Notes under the pieces: model-generated
Told to the model about the DNA's origin: nothing
Databases searched by the model: none
Seen by the model: the letters and a program-made list of their open reading frames with translations, nothing else
Shown here: in pieces, positions 11,517 through 23,585 of the stretch
How the letters are laid out: every line of letters starts with the position of its first letter
Numbering within the stretch: the first letter of the stretch is position 1
From: Diadophis punctatus similis
Lineage: Eukaryota; Chordata; Lepidosauria; Squamata; Dipsadidae
Direction of reading: 5' to 3'
Length of the DNA: 64,000 nucleotides
Assembly: GCA_023053685.1 (NCBI GenBank)
Contig: JALIGW010000313.1
Span: 17,707-81,706 of the forward strand
Position numbers and translations under genes: made by a program

Positions 11517-11634
11517 CAGGCTTTCCCAACCGTGGCAACTTTAAGACATGTGGACTTCAACTCCCAGAATTCCCCAGCCAGCCAGGGAGTTAAAATCCAC
11601 GCGTCTTAAAAGTCGATAAGGTTGGACGCCCCTG
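11517..11634. mobile_element. Palindromic MITE ('ttcaactcccagaattc' family)
   Basis: From CAGGCTTTCCCAACCGTGGC to AAGGTTGGACGCCCCTG, an almost fully inverted-repeat element. Flanks gattacat and gatcagat agree at 6 of 8 positions. Relatives are at 25609, 25739, 32109 and 19568. Confidence 0.75.
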
Positions 11635-12449
11635 GATCAGATGAAGACGAAGGCTACCGTCACTCAGTCCAGACCAAATAAATATGAATGCTCAGCCACA
11701 GGTGAGTGATTCAGAAAGACAACGGTGTATAGTATAGATGCAAATTTATGCTGGCTTGAGCTAAGATTGAGGACACTGATTGGATTCTTGGCCCATTCTG
11801 TTGGCCAATAGTTGGATTACTTGGGACAGGGAGTAAATTCCATTCCAAAAATGGCTTTTCTGCCCTGAAAAACATGATAATTTTCTGTGGTGGATGTGTT
11901 AAACTTCTTAAGGTAAGAAGGATTTCGTTCCACCTGAAGCTCAATACCGATGCATATTTGAAACAGGGTTGGAAACCTGACCCGAGGAGGCATTTATTGG
12001 TATGAACTTGACAAGCCTCAGTTGTCTTCACTAACATCATTTGACATTTATCGATTCCCTTTGTGTATTAGTTAGCAGTAAATCACTTTGTCAGCCCTGA
12101 AGTGAACCTGGCTGAGGCCATCTTGGAGGCTTCACGGTTGCCACACAACAGAGGGAGAGGAGGAAATAGCTAGATGGCGTTTTGTAGCCAAAACAATAAA
12201 CTTTTCCTGTGGGAACCAAGGACATTCTCACAGGTGGCTGGCCAGAGGAGGAGTGAAGTAACCAAGCAACCATCCAGCACCTGGATTGGACAGCGTGACA
12301 GTGACTTGCGGGAAAGGGGAAACTTTTACTTTTTAATTAGGGGAAAGCCGTGAGAACCTCAGAGTTGGCTTTCACCAGTTGTACCAATATGAGGTTTCCA
12401 ACAAATTGTTCTTTGAGGAAGTCCATGCCTCTGAGTTCTGCTTTCTATG
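11635..12449. other. Unique stretch, no recognised gene
   Basis: No supported exon. The minus-strand frames 11711-12040 and 12091-12273 show no domain. Confidence 0.4.
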
Positions 12450-13014
12450 TGTTGTGGCCGGCCAGCGGCCAGCAGAGCTGGCAGCAGATTCAGACAGTGA
12501 GGAGGTTGGGGAGGAACATGGGCCAGTCCTGGAGTCTGGGGAAGGCTCGGATGAGGGCTCTGCATCGGAGGCAGAGATGGGGCCAAGGCCATCTGGCAGT
12601 TATGAGCTGCCTCCGGAGTCAGACATCAGTGAGTCAGAGGAACAGCTGGAGCCTGTTCCCAGTGTGCGCATGCGCAGAGCTGCCAGAAGACAAGAACAAC
12701 TAACGGTCGACTTGGGAGTAAAGCCACACCTCGGAGATGATTGGCCCCTCCCATAGGAAATGAAAGAGGAGTATGCTTTTGCAGGAAACAATTAGTTCGC
12801 TTAATTGGTTCATGACTCTGAGACTTCTTGCCAAGTTTTGAAGATATCAGCCTGGCAGCTCTCCAAGCCAGATAAGGTCTGTGACTGTAAATGCTCTCTT
12901 GAAAGACTTTGTTGGGTGTGAATGAGAGAAATTCACAGTAACTTCATAAAAAGGGGTTTTTTTTGTCGGCACAAGGAGTCTGCTTCGTGGTTTGGGAACA
13001 TCTAGGTCAGAACA
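12450..13014. mobile_element. Solo LTR with 5-bp TSD, TGTTGTG...CAGAACA family
   Basis: Starts TGTTGTGGCC and ends GGTCAGAACA, flanked by ctatg on both sides (12445-12449 and 13015-13019). The length is 565 bp. It resembles the LTR at 14573-15153 at both ends and internally (crossing 'gctgccaagagacagga' and 'ggctaattggcc'-like blocks). An acidic frame of 125 codons (12379-12756) starts outside and runs through it; it is read as fortuitous. A 5-bp duplication and TG...CA ends are typical of integrase-mediated LTR elements; the family is unknown to me. Confidence 0.85.
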
Positions 13015-13185
13015 CTATGGGTGCATTACTTGGAACGCTGACACACTTCAGACTTAAGCGTATGCCTGTCTGTTCTGATCAGCTTGGTTGCGACCGTTAA
13101 GGTGTCCTGCCCTGCTTCCCAACCTTTCCCCCTCTTTCCCTCCATCAGGAATCTTGAGCAAACTAGAGGAAAGACGGAGTATTCT

Positions 13186-13262
13186 GCATGAAACTGGCTG
13201 GAGAATTCTGGGAGTTGAAGTTCCAAGTCTTAAAGTTGCCAAGGTCAGACGTCCCTGACCTA
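13186..13262. mobile_element. Half copy of the palindromic MITE
   Basis: Reads 'gaattctgggagttgaag', 'cttaaagttgccaagg' and 'cgtccctg', which is one arm only. Confidence 0.6.
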
Positions 13263-14567
13263 GAGCTTGATTTTAAGTGGGGCGAACTATCTAAAAGTTT
13301 TAAATATAGATAAGAACTCAAAAGACAGCTCTTCCCTAGACATTCTCGGAGCATATCTTTAGTGATGCTAGTAATTTGCTTCAGTTTGGCATTATTTCTT
13401 TCTATGGGCGAGGAACAGTAAAAGAAATTGCCTTTGGGATAACTCAGCCTGTCTTTCTGATATTGCAGCCATTGATATTATCTTGGCAACAACATTGAGG
13501 TCGATTGCCCTTGTCTTCCTTTGGAATTGTTTTTTTAACTTCCTAATCTAGGTTACACCCCTGTGGCTCTTCTGGGTCCCATCCAAATATTAACTGGATC
13601 CATCTCTGCTTAACTTAAAAGATCAGCCAACATGGCCATCAACTCTTGGTTTCCTGATCTCTTATTACAAGTCATTCTACTTGTTTCCTGATTCTTGTCT
13701 TGGGACCTGATCTTTCAAGCTATTGTCCCAGAACAGTGGCAAAGTGGCTAATAATCTAATAATTTGCGGCCTGCTATATGCCGAAGAAGAAATTGTCAAT
13801 TTACAGTGTGTTAAACAGTCAATATTATAAACAGGCTCAATATGGGCCAAGCATTGATTGAATGAACTGGAACTAGAGGCAGATTTAGAGGTTTTCTCTG
13901 CCAGGAGAGAGGGTCCATTGTGTTAAAGGAAGGTAGGGGTTTATGGGGGGGGGGGAGAAACTATTTGGCAGTTATTAGAGTTTAACAACTCTGTATATCT
14001 GTTACACAGTTGTTAGCACTATATAGGCCTTAAATAATCAATTGGTATTTAATGAGCATACAGTACAATTACTGCCTTCTTAAATCTATAATGATAAACC
14101 AAAGTTGCAAGTTATTGGATGCTAATTACCAGCTGATGATTAGAAGCAGCGAAAGAAATTTGCCAGCCTCATTCACGATATAATATGGCATGTCCATTGC
14201 CTAATGCAGAGCAGAGCAGCGTGCCTTGTTTCCCCCCTCTGCTTTAGCAATCAATGGCTGTTTAATGTACAATATTTGTCTAATTAACTCTAAATTATAT
14301 TCTCATCGACAACTTTTCTAGATAAGATATCTGCATCGCATATGATGGATTAGACACAGAAGCCTCTGGTTAGCGGAGTTGCAGGCTATGCCGGTAGGAA
14401 ACTGATCCCAACTTACACCCCTCTTCTTTGTCTTAGTTGACCCTCTTGTGTTTTGAAGACGCACCTGTCCTGCAGGTAGAACCCAGAGGTGTATTTTTAG
14501 AGACAGTACGGCATTTTCACATCTACCAAGTACAGTTTAAAACCTGGTGGAATGAGGCTCATCACAG
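13263..14567. other. Long low-repeat stretch with a candidate conserved non-coding island (13990-14370)
   Basis: Apart from a G run at about 13948 no repeat is recognised. 13990-14370 is AT-rich, complex and holds many TAAT/ATTA homeodomain-type cores, for example 'gctaattaccagctgatg' and 'gtctaattaac'. Conservation cannot be tested here. Confidence 0.4.
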
Positions 14568-14572
14568 GGTAA

Positions 14573-15153
14573 TGTTGTGCCCCCCCCCCCCCCGCAGCTT
14601 GTGTAGCCTGGGCCTTTGGAACCTTCAGCACCTCTTGGCAGTGCTGAGAAAGGAGGGGCTACTCCTTTCCTGAATGCAAGAGCACGCAGGGCTGCCAAGA
14701 GACAGGAAAGTCTACTCCGGAAGAGATCTATTCGGGAGTAAGACTTGGGGCTAATTGGCCACTCCCCTAGTCTATTTAAGACAGTCGATGCACCTGGCAA
14801 GCTGCAGAGAACAACTTTTGAAAAACCCGTCTGATCAGAGTTTGCTTCGTGATACCTGTTTTGTGTTTATCTGTTGCAGTCTTGTTATCAAGGACTCATT
14901 TCTAGGAACTTTGCCAACTCTCAGAAACTATGTAAGCTATCTGGACTCAATTGCTCTTTATTGCTTTCGACCTCTTTGAACTAATACCAGCTATTAATGA
15001 AACTTAATTAGTAGCTGGTTGTGTGCCAACAAAGACTGTTTGTAACTTGGTGTGTGCATTCTTTACTGATAAAACGTTTATTAGTAAAAGTGTTGCATTA
15101 CATAAGTGCGTACAGACTGTGTGTGTTGTTGCATGCTTAGTAGGGACAGAACA
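14573..15153 (+). mobile_element. Solo LTR with 5-bp TSD, same family as 12450
   Basis: Starts TGTTGTGCCC and ends GGGACAGAACA, flanked by ggtaa on both sides (14568-14572 and 15154-15158). The length is 581 bp. A TATTTAAG box at about 14773 after 'ggccactcccctag' fits a U3 promoter on the plus strand. A run of 14 C near the start has probably expanded. No internal retroelement genes remain, so this is a recombination-derived solo LTR. Confidence 0.88.
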
Positions 15154-15344
15154 GGTAAAGCCTGATATATTTCAATAGATCAAGGATAGGTCGATCTGGC
15201 TGTAGAATAGAATAGACAAAGGTGGGACTTATAGTGTCCACCTGGCTGGTCGGATTATTAATTTGGTACATGCTTTTCTTATCCTTTTAAAAAATAAAAT
15301 AAAATCCAAGGTGGAAGGTAGCAAAACAAAGTGGCAGTTTTGCA

Positions 15345-15466
15345 TTTCATTCATTCATTCATTCATTCATTCATTCATTCATTCAATTCATTCATTCATT
15401 CATTCCATTCATTCCATTCATTCATTCATTCATGCATTCAATTCATTCATTCATTCATTCATTCAT
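15345..15466. repeat. (ATTC)n microsatellite with slips
   Basis: About 28 ATTC units with phase breaks ('attcaattc', 'attccattc'). Confidence 0.97.
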
Positions 15467-16419
15467 ATGTCTCAAAAGAAATCTGCATGGATTTAAGAAT
15501 TTGTAACATTGTCATGATGGACTTGGATTTAAGTCTTTGCTGAGTCTGAAATGGCTTGGTTTGTTTTTCTAACCTATTGGGTTAGGTTAGACTGGAACAT
15601 GTTTGTGGTTGAGTGTCTTACCATAGTCTTGATATATGTTGTGTTTTGTCAGGCGCAAAGAATCAGGACCATACCTTAAGTTGCAGTTCAGAAGATTCAT
15701 TGCTCAAGCCCATACAGAAGAATCTGATCCACTAAAGTTCGATACTAAAATGGCACCAGATAGGGGCCAACAGAATTCAAGAGGGGTTGGACTCCTCTTT
15801 GTGGGAACGTAACGATTCTAGGCTGATGACTTGTTTAACTCCGCCTCCCCATCTCTGCCTCGTCTTCTCCTATAGTTCAGGTCACTATGTCTAAATCAAA
15901 ACATTGGTTTGGGTAAAACACATATCAAGCTGTTTGGTATTGATATTTGAGCCTCATGAAGCTGTCTTTGCCAAGGTTTATTGAGATAAAGGAGATGAAG
16001 TTCAAGAACTCCGGCACCAAATCACTTTCAGTGTAGGATCTATCGTCCACAAATATATGGCGATATATAGAAACCTTTTCATTCAGTAACAGCCTTTCTA
16101 AAACATAGAAAAGAGGTAAATATCTTTGTAAGAGAGACCTTGCAACTGGCTGTTTATATAATGGACTCTTGAATCTCTATCGATCTGGAAGATAATTTTT
16201 CCGGCATGTTGTATGAACACAAAACCACTCAGAAGTAGGAAATGATGCCAGTGTGTGACATCTATAAATATAATCAGTTAGAAATCCAATTGGTTGAAAT
16301 AGTTAATGTGTTAGACTGAGATCAAGGAGAACCAGTCTCTTGTCAATTTTTGAGTATAAAACTCATTGGATGGTTTAGAGACTGTCATTTGAGTTAGATT
16401 AAAGCACCTTCCACCTAGA
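15467..16419. other. Unique stretch, no recognised gene
   Basis: No exon or known repeat recognised. Confidence 0.4.
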
Positions 16420-16660
16420 ATAGAATAACAGGCTTGGAAGGGACCTTGGAGGTCTTCTAGTCCAACCCCCTGCTTAGGCAGGAAACCCTACACCATTTCA
16501 GACAAATGGTTATCCAATCTCTTCTTAAAAACTTCCAGTGTCGGAGGTTGGAGGAAGGCTCCCTCTTCTTTGTGGCAGCCCCTGAGAAATTAGAAGACTG
16601 CTATCATGTCACCCCTAGTCCTTCTTTTCATCAAACTAGACATATCCCGTTCCTCATAGA
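16420..16660 (-). mobile_element. CR1 LINE 3' end with internal deletion
   Basis: The plus strand reads 'gaagggaccttggaggtctt', 'aaccccctgcttaggcagg' and 'cttcttaaaaacttccagtg', then jumps to 'ctccctcttctttgtggcag'. About 150 bases of ORF2 are therefore missing. Confidence 0.88.
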
Positions 16661-16730
16661 GACGTTATAAATGGAGATAAAATAAGGGAACGCTGCCATG
16701 TACAACTTCCTTTGGAGACAATATGGGATA

Positions 16731-17128
16731 CAGGTTGTCATCGAATTTCTACAGTTCATTTAGTGACCGTTCAAAGTTACAACGGCACTGAAAAAAAGTG
16801 ACTTATGACCGTTTTTCACAGTTACGACCTTTGTAGCTTTGCCTGGATCGTGTGATCAAAATTCAGATGCTTGGCAACGGGTTCACATTTATGATGGTCG
16901 TAGCATCCCGAGGTCACATGATCCCCTTTTGCGACCTTCTGACGAGGAAAGTCAATGGGGAAGCCAGATTCGCTTAACAACTGGGTGACTAACATACCCA
17001 CTGCAGTGATTGACCTAACGACGGAGGCAAGAAAGGATGTAAAATGGGGCCAAACTTGCTTAACAAATGTCTCGCTTAACAACCAAAATGTTGGGCTCAA
17101 TTGTCATCGTAAGGCGAGGACTACCTGT
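16731..17128 (-). mobile_element. 'tagtcctcgactta' MITE, near full length
   Basis: From 'caggttgtcatcgaatttct' through 'agttcatttagtgaccgttc' to 'gtaaggcgaggactacctg'. Reverse orientation relative to 8167. Confidence 0.85.
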
Positions 17129-17380
17129 ATACTGTTGGTAGATCTGATTTTAGATAGGGGGTGACCACTTTTGGCTTCATGGACACGTACTTGAAAATGT
17201 GGAAATGGCAAAATTGACTATTTTGATTAAAGAAAAGATTATAAGTGCTTTGGTTTCCACATGGAGACGGCCTCTGAACTTTGAAGTGGAAAAGAATGAA
17301 ACTTTGATTTGGGGTTTTACCGATTAGATTGATAGATCTTTATAGGAATGGCTTATTCATACTATTATGAACAATAATAG

Positions 17381-17943
17381 AGCCACGATGGCACAGTGGT
17401 TAGAATGCAGTACTGCAGCTAATTCTTCTGCCTGCCGGCTGCCTGCAATTTGACAGTTCAAATCTCCCCAGGCTCAAGGTTGACTCAACCTTCCATCCTT
17501 CCCAGGTGGATAAAATGAGGACCCAGATTGTTGGGGACAAAAGACTGACTCTGTAAACCGCTTAGAGAGGGCTGTAAAGCACTGTGAAGAGGTATATAAG
17601 TGTGAATGCTATTGCTATTTTCCTTCCTTCCTTCCTTCCTTCCTCCCTCCCTCCCTCCCTCCCTCCCTCCCTCCCTCCTTCCTTCCTTCCTTCCTTCCTT
17701 CCTTCCTTCCTTCCTTCCTTCCCTCCCTCCCAGTGGTTAGAATGCAGTATTGCAGGCTAATTCTGCCAACTGACAGGAGTTCGACCCTGACCGGCTCAAA
17801 GTTGACTCAGCCTTCCATCCTTCCGAGATGGGTCAAATGAGGACAGAGATTGTTGGGGGCCAATATGCTGACTGTGTAAACCGCTTAGAGAGGGCCGTCA
17901 AGCACTGTGAAGCGGTACATAATTCTAAGTGCTATTGCTATTA
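17381..17943 (+). mobile_element. Dimeric tRNA-SINE joined by (TTCC)n/(CTCC)n
   Basis: Unit 1 (17381-17620) has A-box-like 'tggcacagtggttagaatgc' and B-box-like 'gacagttcaaatctc', then 'taaaatgaggacccagattg' and a tail 'atgctattgctatt'. A TTCC/CTCC array (17621-17730) follows, then unit 2 (17731-17943), which lacks the first bases of the head. Unit 2 carries its own variants ('ttctgccaactg', 'gggtcaaatgagg', 'gccaatatgctg'). The same arrangement with the same unit-2 variants occurs at 28828-29877. Confidence 0.85.
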
Positions 17944-18781
17944 TAAAAAAAACAAAAAATGTTGTGATTTGATGTTAATGCCTTATTTTACTGCAACAGA
18001 GAGAGTCGGAAGTCAATGTTTCTTTTTCTTTTTTTTCTTATCCTTCCTCATTTCTCTTCCCCCCTCTTCCTCCCCACCATTTTTCTATTTACTTTTGTAT
18101 TTTGTATCTTACTCTATCTTATGACTTATAATACAAATGTTAAACCGAAAATGTGGAAATGGCTTGCCCTTCTAGTCTACAGCCCCTATATGCTGCTAAC
18201 CCATTCCGACTAACTTTTATGAAGACAGACAGTCACTTCTGGGATGCTACCCATCATAAATATAATAATAAGAAAAAGAAAAAACAAGCGCAGTAGTACT
18301 AGAAGGTGGTAGAAGCAATCGTTTGCATTGTGGTCAGTTTTACAATTGATGGTTGCTGACAGATTCATGAATACTTGATGAGAGTTGAGAAACCTGGTTC
18401 AAGACCTGCTTTAGGGAGATTGGCACACTTCCTCATAATTGTTCATGGCAGACCACTGCCCATCCCAGTTGCTCAGGGAAGGGAGAAGGAGGCATTTTGC
18501 AGAGAAGGAATATGTCAATTGGGTAGCCTGAGTGACAGAGTTGGGTAGAGTGCCCCCAGGCTGTATCTGAAAATCAGCTTGTCCTTCACACTCCAAGTGG
18601 ATGTTAATAACTGCACCGAATGGATGTTAAAGCAGAAAATGTTAGAAAATGAGGCAGTAGGATTCTGAAGGAGAACATCGAGGAGAAAGGGTGTCAGATC
18701 TACTGAGCCAGCCACTTGCCGTATAGCACATCATCATCTTCATTTAACAACCCCATAATCCCTTGCGGGGTGGAGTCTGGG
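17944..18781. other. Unique stretch, no recognised gene
   Basis: T-rich sequence near 18016-18110 and otherwise unremarkable. No exon recognised. Confidence 0.4.
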
Positions 18782-18966
18782 CAACTGAATGGAGCTAGCA
18801 GAGTGTTTTAATGGCCGGCTGCCCCTCCTGTCGCCAATGCGGAGTTTCATTCAGCAGATATATTCTCGGTGTGCCCGGAGAGAGAAATATCTGCCTCTAC
18901 CTAGGATCGAACTCACAGCCTCCTGATTGCGAGGCCAGAGCTCCACATCTAGGCCACCGCACCACT
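18782..18966 (-). mobile_element. tRNA-derived SINE, relative of 7768
   Basis: On the plus strand it reads 'cctaggatcgaactcacagc' (B-box complement) and 'tgattgcgaggccagagctc' (A-box side). It carries a longer body toward the left ('attcagcagatatattctcg') than the 7768 copy. Confidence 0.75.
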
Positions 18967-19005
18967 CTGCACAGTATAGCACATACACTGTACATATATA
19001 GGTCA

Positions 19006-19151
19006 TGGAATTATACAATGGTAGGGCTGGAAGGGACCTTGGAGGTCTTCTAGCCCAACCCCCTGGCTAAGGCGGGAGTGCTTATACTGTTGTGACCAAA
19101 CGGTTGCTTACGCTTTGTTTGAAACCTCCAGCGATGGAGCTCCCACAACTT
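19006..19151 (-). mobile_element. CR1 LINE 3' end, divergent
   Basis: 'ggctggaagggaccttggag', 'ctagcccaaccccctggcta' and 'gaaacctccagcgatggagc' identify a CR1 3' end, more diverged than the others. It abuts the MITE at 19152. Confidence 0.8.
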
Positions 19152-19498
19152 GACTGTTCAAAATTGCAACAACGCTGAAAAAAGTGACGTGACCATCCCC
19201 ATGGTCCCCATGGTCACGTGATCAAAATTCAGAGGCTGGGGCCCCTATCTCATATTTATGACAGTTGCGTGTCCCGGGATCATGTGATTCCCTCTTGTCC
19301 CCTTCTGACAAGCAAAGTCAATGGGGAAACCAGGTTCACCCAACAACCACGTTGCTGACTTAACAGCTGCAGTGATTCCCTTAACAACTGTGGCAAGAAA
19401 AGTCATAAAAATGGGTCAAAAGTCATTTAACAACACTGTCTCGCTTAGCAACGGAAATTTTGGGCTCCATTGTGGGTCGGAAGTCGAGAACTACCTCT
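19152..19498 (-). mobile_element. 'tagtcctcgactta' MITE
   Basis: Contains 'atggtcacgtgatcaaaatt', 'cttaacagctgcagtgattc' and ends 'ggaagtcgagaactacctc'. The first about 30 bases of the element are missing at the CR1 junction. Confidence 0.82.
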
Positions 19499-19567
19499 TT
19501 GGAAGATGCTATCAGGTCTCCCTGAAACCTTCCCTTCGTTAGGCTAAAAATGCCGAGTTCCCTTAAT

Positions 19568-19713
19568 CAGGGGTGGCCAAACTATGGTTCTTTGAGGACC
19601 TGTGGACTTCAACTCCCAGAATTCCTGAGCCAGCCATGCATGCATGGCTGGCTCAGGAATTCTGGGAGTTGAAGTCCACAGGTCCTCAAAGAACTATAGT
19701 TTGGCCACCCCTG
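19568..19713. mobile_element. 146-bp near-perfect palindromic MITE
   Basis: CAGGGGTGGCCAAACTA at the left and its complement at the right. The two 73-base arms meet at CATGCATG without a spacer and differ at only one position (tatgg versus tatag). Flanks share 'ccttaa/ccttag'. The core 'ttcaactcccagaattcctg' relates it to 11517 and 25609. Confidence 0.85.
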
Positions 19714-20880
<1,167 letters not shown>

Positions 20881-20924
20881 AACTAATCTAATCTGTGTAT
20901 CTCTATCATCTATCTGTGTGTATC

Positions 20925-20928
<4 letters not shown>

Positions 20929-21015
<87 letters not shown>

Positions 21016-21050
21016 CCTCCCTCCCTCCCTCCCTCCCTCCCTCTCTCTCT
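20929..21050. repeat. (CT)n then (CTCC)n microsatellite
   Basis: About 40 CT units, a block of CCCT units, then CT again. Confidence 0.97.
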
Positions 21051-21097
21051 CCAATGTCTCCTCCACATAATTGCCACATTACGGAGAATAATTCTTT

Positions 21098-21098
<1 letters not shown>

Positions 21099-21160
<62 letters not shown>
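21099..21160. repeat. (GT)n microsatellite
   Basis: About 30 uninterrupted GT units. Confidence 0.97.
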
Positions 21161-21857
21161 GCTGGAGGTACATGCTGGTATTGCTCCTCAGTGAGAACAC
21201 TTGGTGCTAATGAAGAGGACATAGGAAATGACTCCCTTAAATATTGAAAGGAAAAGGTTAAAGACCTTTCTGAATGCCTCATAGTCAAAAGAACTCTTAA
21301 AGCCTCTCTTTTCCACACAATAATTCAAGAAAATTAGCAGTGCTTAACTCCTGACAACATTAGACCCTTCCTTGCCTTTTTATTATCAGCTCCATCCCTA
21401 AAATAATGATGCTCCTTTGGTGGCAAAATCTGATAAAATCCATCGTGGACTGATTCACAGCACAAAAGAATATAGAATCATAAGGCAGAGTTCAGTAGGA
21501 AATGGATTTCTAATAAGCAGTTATTAGCCCAACTTTACGAGAGCTTGCGTTTCTTGCAAGGACTATGTACAGTAACACATGGCAATTTCTAGAAATTAAA
21601 TCCAAATTAATTCCCACAACTGGAGAGAAAAGTTTATTTATAGTATTGCATTTATTAGTGCTGCTTTTTTTTTAAAAGGATGCCATCCTTGTTTTTGTTA
21701 ATTACAGTTTGCTAAATAATTTTCTTCACGTAGGCATGAATTTTATGTAGCAAAAATATTATTGTTGAATCGCAGGAAATCTGTGTGAGAGGGGAATGTG
21801 CTTCAGTGGATTTTTTCTTAAGTCTGGCAGTGTGAAAAGCTGCATCTAGGGCAGGGG
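21161..21857. other. Low-repeat stretch; candidate conserved non-coding island (21430-21790)
   Basis: AT-rich complex sequence with blocks such as 'attaaatccaaattaattcc' and no recognised repeat or exon. Confidence 0.35.
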
Positions 21858-22375
21858 CAGTGGTGGGTTCCTACCAGTGCGGTCCACTCTATAGCACCGG
21901 TAGTGGCCCGCTGGTGACATCACAGTACCGGTGTGGTCGGTTGCCGGTGCCTGAGTGCCACCATTTTTAAAATTTAATTTTTTAAAAAAAAAATCTTCTG
22001 CGCATGCCCAGAAGCTAAGCTTCCGGCACTGCGCATGCGCTGCCTTCCTACGCCACAGTGAGTCCAAGCAGGGGAGGATGGCTGAGGGAGCGCGTGAGAC
22101 ACTGAAAGAATGGGTGGCAGGAGCTATCTCCATTCCCCTCCCTTCAGCAGTCCGAGAAGCCACGAACGTGCGGTGATGATCCTAGGCATTTTCGCATGTT
22201 TGAGGCTTCTCTAGCTGCTGAGGGGAAGGGGAACGGGTGGCAGGACCTATCTCAGTTCCCCTCCCTTCAGCAGTCCGAGAAGCCACGCCCACACGGTCAC
22301 ATGGCTGACAAGCCACACCCACAAAGCAAGCCACGCCCACAGAATGGTAGTAAAAAAATTAGGAACCCGCCCCTG
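21858..22375 (-). mobile_element. hAT-like non-autonomous element, inverted copy of the 4433 family
   Basis: From CAGTGGTGGGTTCCTACC to TTAGGAACCCGCCCCTG. It shares interior blocks with 4433-5068 and 56605-57108 in reverse order ('gtccactctatagcaccgg', 'tgcgcatgcgctgccttcc'). No 8-bp duplication is visible. Confidence 0.82.
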
Positions 22376-22432
22376 AGTGGTACTGTATATAAATCTAAGT
22401 GCTATTGTTAGTGCTGTTGCTATTTTCATGGC
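22376..22432 (+). mobile_element. SINE tail fragment
   Basis: 'gtatataaatctaagtgcta' and 'gctgttgctatttt' match the 3' end of the SINE at 17381-17620. Confidence 0.6.
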
Positions 22433-22483
22433 AGAATATGGCAGCAAGTATGCAGAGTTCTACCATATATGTTACTGCTGAGG

Positions 22484-22605
22484 ACAAGGGGTTTTTAAGA
22501 AGAGATTTTACAGCAGTCCATCTGGCATGGTGTAGGCTCCCCTGCCTTGAACAAGGGGTTGGATTAGAAGACTTCCAAGCTCCATTCCAACTCTACTATT
22601 CTTTG
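22484..22605 (+). mobile_element. CR1 LINE 3' end, short
   Basis: 'aagaagagattttacag', 'caaggggttggattagaaga' and 'ttccaactctactattctt' mark the CR1 terminal region. Confidence 0.8.
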
Positions 22606-23189
22606 TTATTCAAGCTAAATGGTCTCTAAGGAACCTTCTGGTTTTTCTATAACCCATCATCCTCCAGCTTTAATTCCTTGCTTCTACTAGTTCCGGTGTC
22701 TCCTGTCTTACGCAGTTTTTCAAAAGCTTGCTGGATTGTGACCACAGTTAACTCTAAGGAGGAAACCTGTCTTGTTACAGAACAAATAAAAGCATTCTGC
22801 TTGTCTTGGCGATTTTAAAACATCAGTTAGCTCGCAAACAATTATTATTATTTTTTGAAATGTCATTTTATAGGGGCAATAACGCAACACAATAATCTGG
22901 AACAATTTAGCAGCATGTATTTACCGAGGATAGGGCCATTTACTCCATGAGCTGCGTAGCTGAAGCAAGACTTTTACACAAAATGGCAAACTAGGCAGAA
23001 GCAAAATGTCATTTCCTTTGAATATATTAGCGACGTGTCGGCAAGAAGAACCTTACATTTTAGCCTGCCATTTGCTGGCATTTTCTCACGTTCAAAGTTC
23101 TTGTAGCCAGGAAAAGTTGCAAGTACCGGTAGAGAGTTTCATGCCGTAGGCACATACTTGGCATTTGCTGAATATCAACTGAATAGAGT
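22606..23189. other. Unique stretch, no recognised gene
   Basis: No repeat or exon recognised. Confidence 0.4.
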
Positions 23190-23404
23190 AGAATAGGAGA
23201 GTTGGTCTTTTAGTCCAATCACCTGCTTAGGCAGGAAACCCTACACCATTTCAGACAAATAGTTGTCCAATCTGTTCTTAAAAACTTCCAGTGTTGGAGC
23301 ATTCACAACTTCTGGAGGCAAGCTGTTCCACTGATTGTTCCCACTGTCAGGAAATTTCTCCTTAGTTCTAAGTTGCTTCTCTCCTTGTTTAGTTTCCACC
23401 CATT
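23190..23404 (-). mobile_element. CR1 LINE 3' end, broken by an L1 end
   Basis: Reads 'cctgcttaggcaggaaaccc' through 'gtttccacccattgcttct', where A/T-rich LINE sequence begins. Confidence 0.88.
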
Positions 23405-23526
23405 GCTTCTTCTTTTTTAAAAAAAATAATTTTTATTGAAATATAAAAATTAAAAAAGGACAAACAAACATTAAACAAAACAATATATGTACATATGTTT
23501 ACATATATACATATAAACCTCTTGGG
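23405..23526 (-). mobile_element. L1-like 3' end with A-rich tail (minus strand)
   Basis: On the minus strand the sequence ends 'caataaaaattattttttt' followed by A residues, consistent with a retroposon poly-A end. It interrupts a CR1 element. No coding sequence remains, so the L1 assignment is tentative. Confidence 0.5.
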
Positions 23527-23528
23527 TA

Positions 23529-23562
<34 letters not shown>

Positions 23563-23585
23563 CGATGACGACAACAACAACAACA
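23527..23585. repeat. (GAT)n(GAC)n(AAC)n microsatellite
   Basis: About 12 GAT units followed by GAC and AAC units, directly at the 3' boundary of the minus-strand CR1 at 23586. Confidence 0.96.

Noticed and set aside
12379..12756. 125-codon acidic frame resembling a regulatory protein
   Set aside because: It starts outside and runs through a solo LTR whose boundaries are fixed by ctatg duplications. The sister LTR at 14573 does not keep the frame.
17381..17460. tRNA gene suggested by A- and B-box-like words
   Set aside because: No cloverleaf or anticodon arm could be formed; the sequence is the head of a SINE repeated several times in the window. The same applies to 7768, 42856 and 46306.
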